This document shows, piece by piece, positions 61,054 through 64,000 of a stretch of DNA of 64,000 nt. A model generated the notes under the pieces. That model did no database searches. It saw only the letters and a list, made by a program, of their open reading frames with translations, and was not told the DNA's origin. The position numbers were made by a program, and so were the translations under genes. Position 1 is the stretch's first letter, and each line of letters begins with the position of its first letter. Where the stretch lies: positions 4,712,001 through 4,776,000 of the forward strand of contig OZ271831.1 in assembly GCA_965601455.1 (NCBI GenBank), given 5' to 3'. The DNA comes from JANQEU01 sp965601455 (GTDB taxonomy: Bacteria > Bacteroidota > Bacteroidia > Cytophagales > Cyclobacteriaceae).

Positions 61054-62220
61054 TCAGATTACTTTGGCAGAAGGTTGAATTTCCTCTACTAATGATCTCA
61101 AAATAATTTCTTTACTGAAAGAACTTACCGCCAATTCTCGAGCATTTGTTTGATACTGTTCCAGAAGAGAATTTGATTGGATGAACGGCGAGATCATATC
61201 AATGAATTGTCCTGGTTCTTCTGGGTCATATCCAAAACCGCACTCTTTTTTTTCGATCAAACTTTTAACCCAACCTGTGTAGTTTACTACTATCAACTTT
61301 CCAGCCGCTAATCCATCCATAAGTTTATTTGGGCACCCCGTTCCAACCAGGAAGTCCTTTATAAATGAAATATAAATTGCATCATGGTTTTCAAGTTCTT
61401 TCCTCACATCCTCCATTTTTTGGTGAGGTAGAAACCTAATGTTATCTAATTCCGATGCAAGTTTTTTGATCTCGGTCAGACGTCCGCCTTTACCCATGAT
61501 TGTAAAACTTATGCGGATATTCTTCTCTTGACAAAGCTTCGCTGTGTCAAGTAAGTACTCGAGTTTATTTGCTTGTCCGACTGTTCCCGCATAGAGAATC
61601 CGAAGCTGTTGATTTTGAGATTTGACGGTAGTACCTCTGAAATAAACACAATCGGACATATTAGGCAAAACCTTTATTCTTGGAGTATTACCAATTTCGT
61701 AGTCTATGTAATCTTTGATCGACGGCGATAGAGCAGAAATCCAAAGTGAATTACGGTATACAACCTTTTCAAATTGGAATAGACTCTTTTTAAGCCATTT
61801 GTTTTTAATCAATCCCAAACTTACCGGAACAGCTGGCCATAGGTCACCCACTTCGAATATGTATGGCATTTTCCTAAATTTCTTACTAAAGAGGCCGACC
61901 AAGCCAGTAGTTAAAGGGGTTGAGATTACATATAATAGATCCCATTTTGTCTTACTTCTGTGGATATGAAGAATGCACTTAAAGGAAAATACTAGAAAGG
62001 CTTTTATTCGTCGACGAAACGAGAAAGAGTTATCATATGGAATTTTGAAATAAGTAACCGGAACGTTCTCAATAATGTGTTTTCCACTTAATTCGTTGTG
62101 GGAGGTGAGAATGGTTACATCAAATCCTCTTTCTATTAGTCCTTCCGCGATGTACCAGCTTCGAATCCCACCACCCTCTTCAGGAGTTTTGAAGTATTGA
62201 TGGATCAATAGGATCTTCAT
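61054..62220 (-). CDS. Glycosyltransferase family 4 protein
   Basis: This 388-residue GT-B fold transferase has the N-terminal domain opening MKILLIHQYFKTPEEGGG IRSWYIAEGL. The C-terminal domain has LRILYAGTVGQANKLEYLL, ISFTIMGKGG and the sugar-nucleotide-binding FLVGTGCPNKLMDGLAAGK. The closest pattern is the WbuB-like group that builds surface polysaccharides. It overlaps nth by 4 bases. No other polysaccharide genes are near. Confidence 0.88.
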   Translation of the reverse strand: MKILLIHQYFKTPEEGGGIRSWYIAEGLIERGFDVTILTSHNELSGKHIIENVPVTYFKIPYDNSFSFRRRIKAFLVFSFKCILHIHRSKTKWDLLYVISTPLTTGLVGLFSKKFRKMPYIFEVGDLWPAVPVSLGLIKNKWLKKSLFQFEKVVYRNSLWISALSPSIKDYIDYEIGNTPRIKVLPNMSDCVYFRGTTVKSQNQQLRILYAGTVGQANKLEYLLDTAKLCQEKNIRISFTIMGKGGRLTEIKKLASELDNIRFLPHQKMEDVRKELENHDAIYISFIKDFLVGTGCPNKLMDGLAAGKLIVVNYTGWVKSLIEKKECGFGYDPEEPGQFIDMISPFIQSNSLLEQYQTNARELAVSSFSKEIILRSLVEEIQPSAKVI

Positions 62221-62867
62221 CCCACGGTAGGTAGTTTCTCAAAGTACCGACAAAAACTAGAAATCTTGCAATCCACACAGTTTGGTTTTCGCGCAAGACA
62301 TACATATCTACCATGTAGTATCAACCAATGATGTGCTTTATGAATAAATTGATCTGGAATATTTTTTACCAGAGTAGTTTCAACTTGCAATGGTGTTTTG
62401 GCATTTTGGTTAACCAAACCAAGTCTTTTGCTAACTCTAAAAACATGAGTATCCACTGCCATAGCCGGTTGATTATGCAAAACAGATACGATCACGTTTG
62501 CGGTCTTCCGACCAACTCCCGGTAGTTCCTGCAGTGTTTTAACATCCATTGGAATTTCGGAATTGAATTTCTCTACCAGCATTTTCCCCAATCCCATCAA
62601 GTGTTTGGTTTTATTGTTAGGATAGGATATACTTCGAATGTAAGGGAATAGCTCGTCGAAAGATGCGACGCTCAGATGGTGTGCCGTTGGGAAATCAGCA
62701 AAAAGCTTTTCGGTGACAATATTTACTCGTTTATCTGTGCATTGGGCACTGAGTACCACAGCAACCAGAAGTTCAAACGGAGTTGAGTAGTTCAACTCCG
62801 TTTGAGGTTCTGGAAATTCTTCACTGAAATAAGTTACAAAAGCGTTGTAACGCTCTTTTCTCGTCAT
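62217..62867 (-). CDS. nth: Endonuclease III
   Basis: A 216-residue DNA glycosylase/AP lyase for oxidised pyrimidines. It has HhH ELPGVGRKTANVIVS (114-128) with Schiff-base Lys121, catalytic Asp139 (AVDTHVFRV) and [4Fe-4S] ligands Cys190, Cys197, Cys200, Cys206. It starts 9 bases after the small gene next to the sigma factor and overlaps the glycosyltransferase gene by 4 bases. Confidence 0.95.
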   Translation of the reverse strand: MTRKERYNAFVTYFSEEFPEPQTELNYSTPFELLVAVVLSAQCTDKRVNIVTEKLFADFPTAHHLSVASFDELFPYIRSISYPNNKTKHLMGLGKMLVEKFNSEIPMDVKTLQELPGVGRKTANVIVSVLHNQPAMAVDTHVFRVSKRLGLVNQNAKTPLQVETTLVKNIPDQFIHKAHHWLILHGRYVCLARKPNCVDCKISSFCRYFEKLPTVG

Positions 62868-62876
62868 GCCCTAAAA

Positions 62877-63107
62877 TTAGGCAGACTCCAAATCACTTTG
62901 ACCGGCAAAAGAGAGTATTTTCTCTGTTACCGACCTAGGTGTTCGCATAATGAATGTATCCAACTCTTTTTTTACTTCAAGTAATTCTGCGTACTCCTCC
63001 AGGTCTGCTTCAGACCCAATAGGATTATCGACGGATGTGTTTGTTTTGTTTTCCCCGTATAGGGCTAAAATCAATTCATTTTTTGTAGAGGTTTTGATCA
63101 TAGGCAT
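62877..63107 (-). CDS. Small protein of unknown function next to the sigma factor
   Basis: A 76-residue acidic, helical soluble protein (DLEEYAELLEVKKELDTFI, about 35-53). Its start (ATG at 63107, or MIKTSTKN at 63101) overlaps the end of the sigma-factor gene by up to 32 bases, so the two are translationally coupled. It has no membrane segment and no ZAS zinc motif of known anti-sigma factors, but position and size make a sigma-modulating role worth testing. Confidence 0.68.
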   Translation of the reverse strand: MPMIKTSTKNELILALYGENKTNTSVDNPIGSEADLEEYAELLEVKKELDTFIMRTPRSVTEKILSFAGQSDLESA

Positions 63108-63675
63108 TTACGTTTTGCTTTAATTTCTTTCTCAAATTAAGCAGCGCATATCTCATCCTACCCAGGGCAGTATTGATACTGACATTGGTTGCATCCGCAA
63201 TTTCCTGGAAACTCATTTGCATGTAATGTCTCATGATAAGGACCTCTCTTTGACTTTCGGGTAATTCTTTGATATAAGCTTTCATCAAAGCGTAGGTATC
63301 CTGCTTTATTTGAGCATCTTCTATAGATTCTTCAGAGAACTCCAACGTATTGAATACGTTGCTACCGTCCTCCATGATTATCATAGGATATCTCTTGTTC
63401 TTTCTAAAATGATCGATGGCAATGTTGTGAGCAATTCTCAACAACCAAGGAAGAAATTTACCTTCTTCATTGTATTTGCCAGACTTAATAGTCCTTATGG
63501 CCTTGATGAAAACCTCCTGCATGAGATCTTCCGCAAGGTATTGGTCTTTTACAATAAGGTAAATGGTTGTGTAGACCCTGTCCTGATGACGGTTTAACAA
63601 CTCTGAAAAGGCCTCCTCGTTCCCGTTCGTGTATTGTGATATCAATTGGCTATCACTCAAACTTGTCTTGTTCAT
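63076..63675 (-). CDS. ECF-type RNA polymerase sigma factor
   Basis: A 199-residue sigma-70 family protein. Region 2 (DQYLAEDLMQEVFIKAIRTI and FLPWLLRIAHNIAIDHFRKN, about 44-94) binds the -10 box; region 4 (LPESQREVLIMRHYMQMSFQEIADATNVSINTALGRMRYA, about 135-175) binds the -35 box. Size and lack of region 3 place it in the extracytoplasmic-function group. ATG at 63675 is preferred over GTG at 63684. A 27-base inverted repeat lies 97 bases upstream, towards uvrA. Confidence 0.9.
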   Translation of the reverse strand: MNKTSLSDSQLISQYTNGNEEAFSELLNRHQDRVYTTIYLIVKDQYLAEDLMQEVFIKAIRTIKSGKYNEEGKFLPWLLRIAHNIAIDHFRKNKRYPMIIMEDGSNVFNTLEFSEESIEDAQIKQDTYALMKAYIKELPESQREVLIMRHYMQMSFQEIADATNVSINTALGRMRYALLNLRKKLKQNVNAYDQNLYKK

Positions 63676-63771
63676 TAAATTCACGCAGTTAGTTAACGTA
63701 GAGGTCTAAATCATATTGTCAGGGTTTATAGTTATTAGAAGATTACACGGTCAAAACTAAAGCAAAGTTGC

Positions 63772-63798
63772 AATAATCCAAATTACACTTGGATTATT
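63772..63798. promoter_or_regulatory. Inverted repeat between sigma factor and uvrA (operator candidate)
   Basis: AATAATCCAA and TTGGATTATT are perfect 10-bp arms around a 7-base spacer. The site is 97 bases from the sigma-factor start and 73 bases from the uvrA start, and could control either gene. It has no T-tract. Confidence 0.5.
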
Positions 63799-63871
63799 TC
63801 TATGCTACTAAGACAATTAAAAACTAAAGACCCCCTAAAATCTGTTGAACTTTTACAACAATTTTGCATTC

Positions 63872-64000
63872 ATGGAAATCGATCAATTTGATCCAAAGGA
63901 GTTTATAGTAATTAAAGGAGCCAGGGTAAACAACCTAAAGAACCTGGACGTCGCTATCCCAAGAAATAATCTGGTTGTTATCACAGGTTTATCCGGTTCC
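63872..64000 (+). CDS. uvrA: Excinuclease ABC subunit A, N-terminus (partial)
   Basis: ATG at 63872 opens a frame that runs off the window after 43 codons. FIVIKGARVNNLKNLDVAIP and the beginning of Walker A (ITGLSGS) match the conserved UvrA start (..GAR.HNLKNI...IPR..L.V.TGLSGSGKS). UvrA recognises DNA damage in nucleotide-excision repair, the pathway that Mfd feeds. Confidence 0.95.
   Translation, partial: MEIDQFDPKEFIVIKGARVNNLKNLDVAIPRNNLVVITGLSGS

Noticed and set aside
1..64000. CRISPR arrays, tRNA or rRNA genes, insertion sequences, prophage
   Set aside because: No regular repeats, cloverleaf-like gap sequences, transposase or phage genes were seen; all large gaps were read through.

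Overview
This window looks like chromosomal DNA of a Bacteroidota bacterium, most likely a free-living (probably marine) member of the Cytophagales. The evidence is the gliding-motility genes gldB, gldE, gldD and gldJ, many Bacteroidota lipoproteins and beta-barrels, and promoters of the Bacteroidota type (TTG or TTTG, 19-21 bases, then TAnnTTTG). It also has the 29-residue COX24-domain microprotein and the DUF4175-ybeY-mnmG gene order. GC content is about 40 percent and coding is dense on both strands. I saw no rRNA, tRNA, CRISPR array, insertion sequence or prophage.

Layout. 1-5.2 kb: the tail of an unknown gene, a NAT-fold protein that has lost its catalytic Cys, a TerB-like protein, an SDR oxidoreductase, a collagen-like lipoprotein and a CaCA exchanger. 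5.2-10.7 kb: a Rieske protein divergent from a PLP enzyme, two convergent membrane microproteins, gdhA, a 55-residue protein and a CASTOR/POLLUX-like ion channel gene broken by a frameshift. 10.8-15.7 kb: a lipoprotein, a LuxR-type response regulator, a hairpin-rich intergenic stretch, a gldB / metallo-hydrolase / sulfotransferase operon and a beta-barrel protein. 15.7-24.2 kb: the HU / TPR / COX24 microprotein / RNase G operon facing mutY, ssb, gldE, gldD and recG. 24.2-38.4 kb: metabolic and envelope genes, among them DUF547, YccF, a Tat-exported PLP enzyme, a cupin, an HSP20-like membrane protein, a LiaF-like protein, a nitrilase, HupE, a 2'-5' RNA ligase, a large metalloprotease and DUF4301. 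38.8-55.5 kb: mfd, gldJ, comF, then a long plus-strand run (DUF4175, RsbW-like ATPase, ybeY, mnmG, methyltransferase, Ig-like lipoprotein, TPR protein). 56-60.2 kb: a MarR regulator with a FadN-like multifunctional enzyme and a thiolase, a beta-oxidation unit. 60.2-64 kb: a CnoX-like thioredoxin, a glycosyltransferase, nth, a small protein, an ECF-type sigma factor and the start of uvrA.

How the parts fit. Genome maintenance is strongly represented (mutY, ssb, recG, mfd, nth, uvrA, HU). Gliding and type IX secretion genes are interspersed with these housekeeping genes. Two 16-bp ParB-site (parS) sequences just before mnmG, and an AT-rich gap with three DnaA-box-like 9-mers 4.5 kb further on, suggest that the replication origin is nearby. 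The points most worth following up are the frameshifted channel, the Cys-less NAT, the parS and candidate origin region, the hairpin-rich intergenic regions at 12.2-12.5 and 38.5-38.8 kb, and operator-like palindromes placed on recognisable promoters. I found no convincing multi-gene system that is clearly new.
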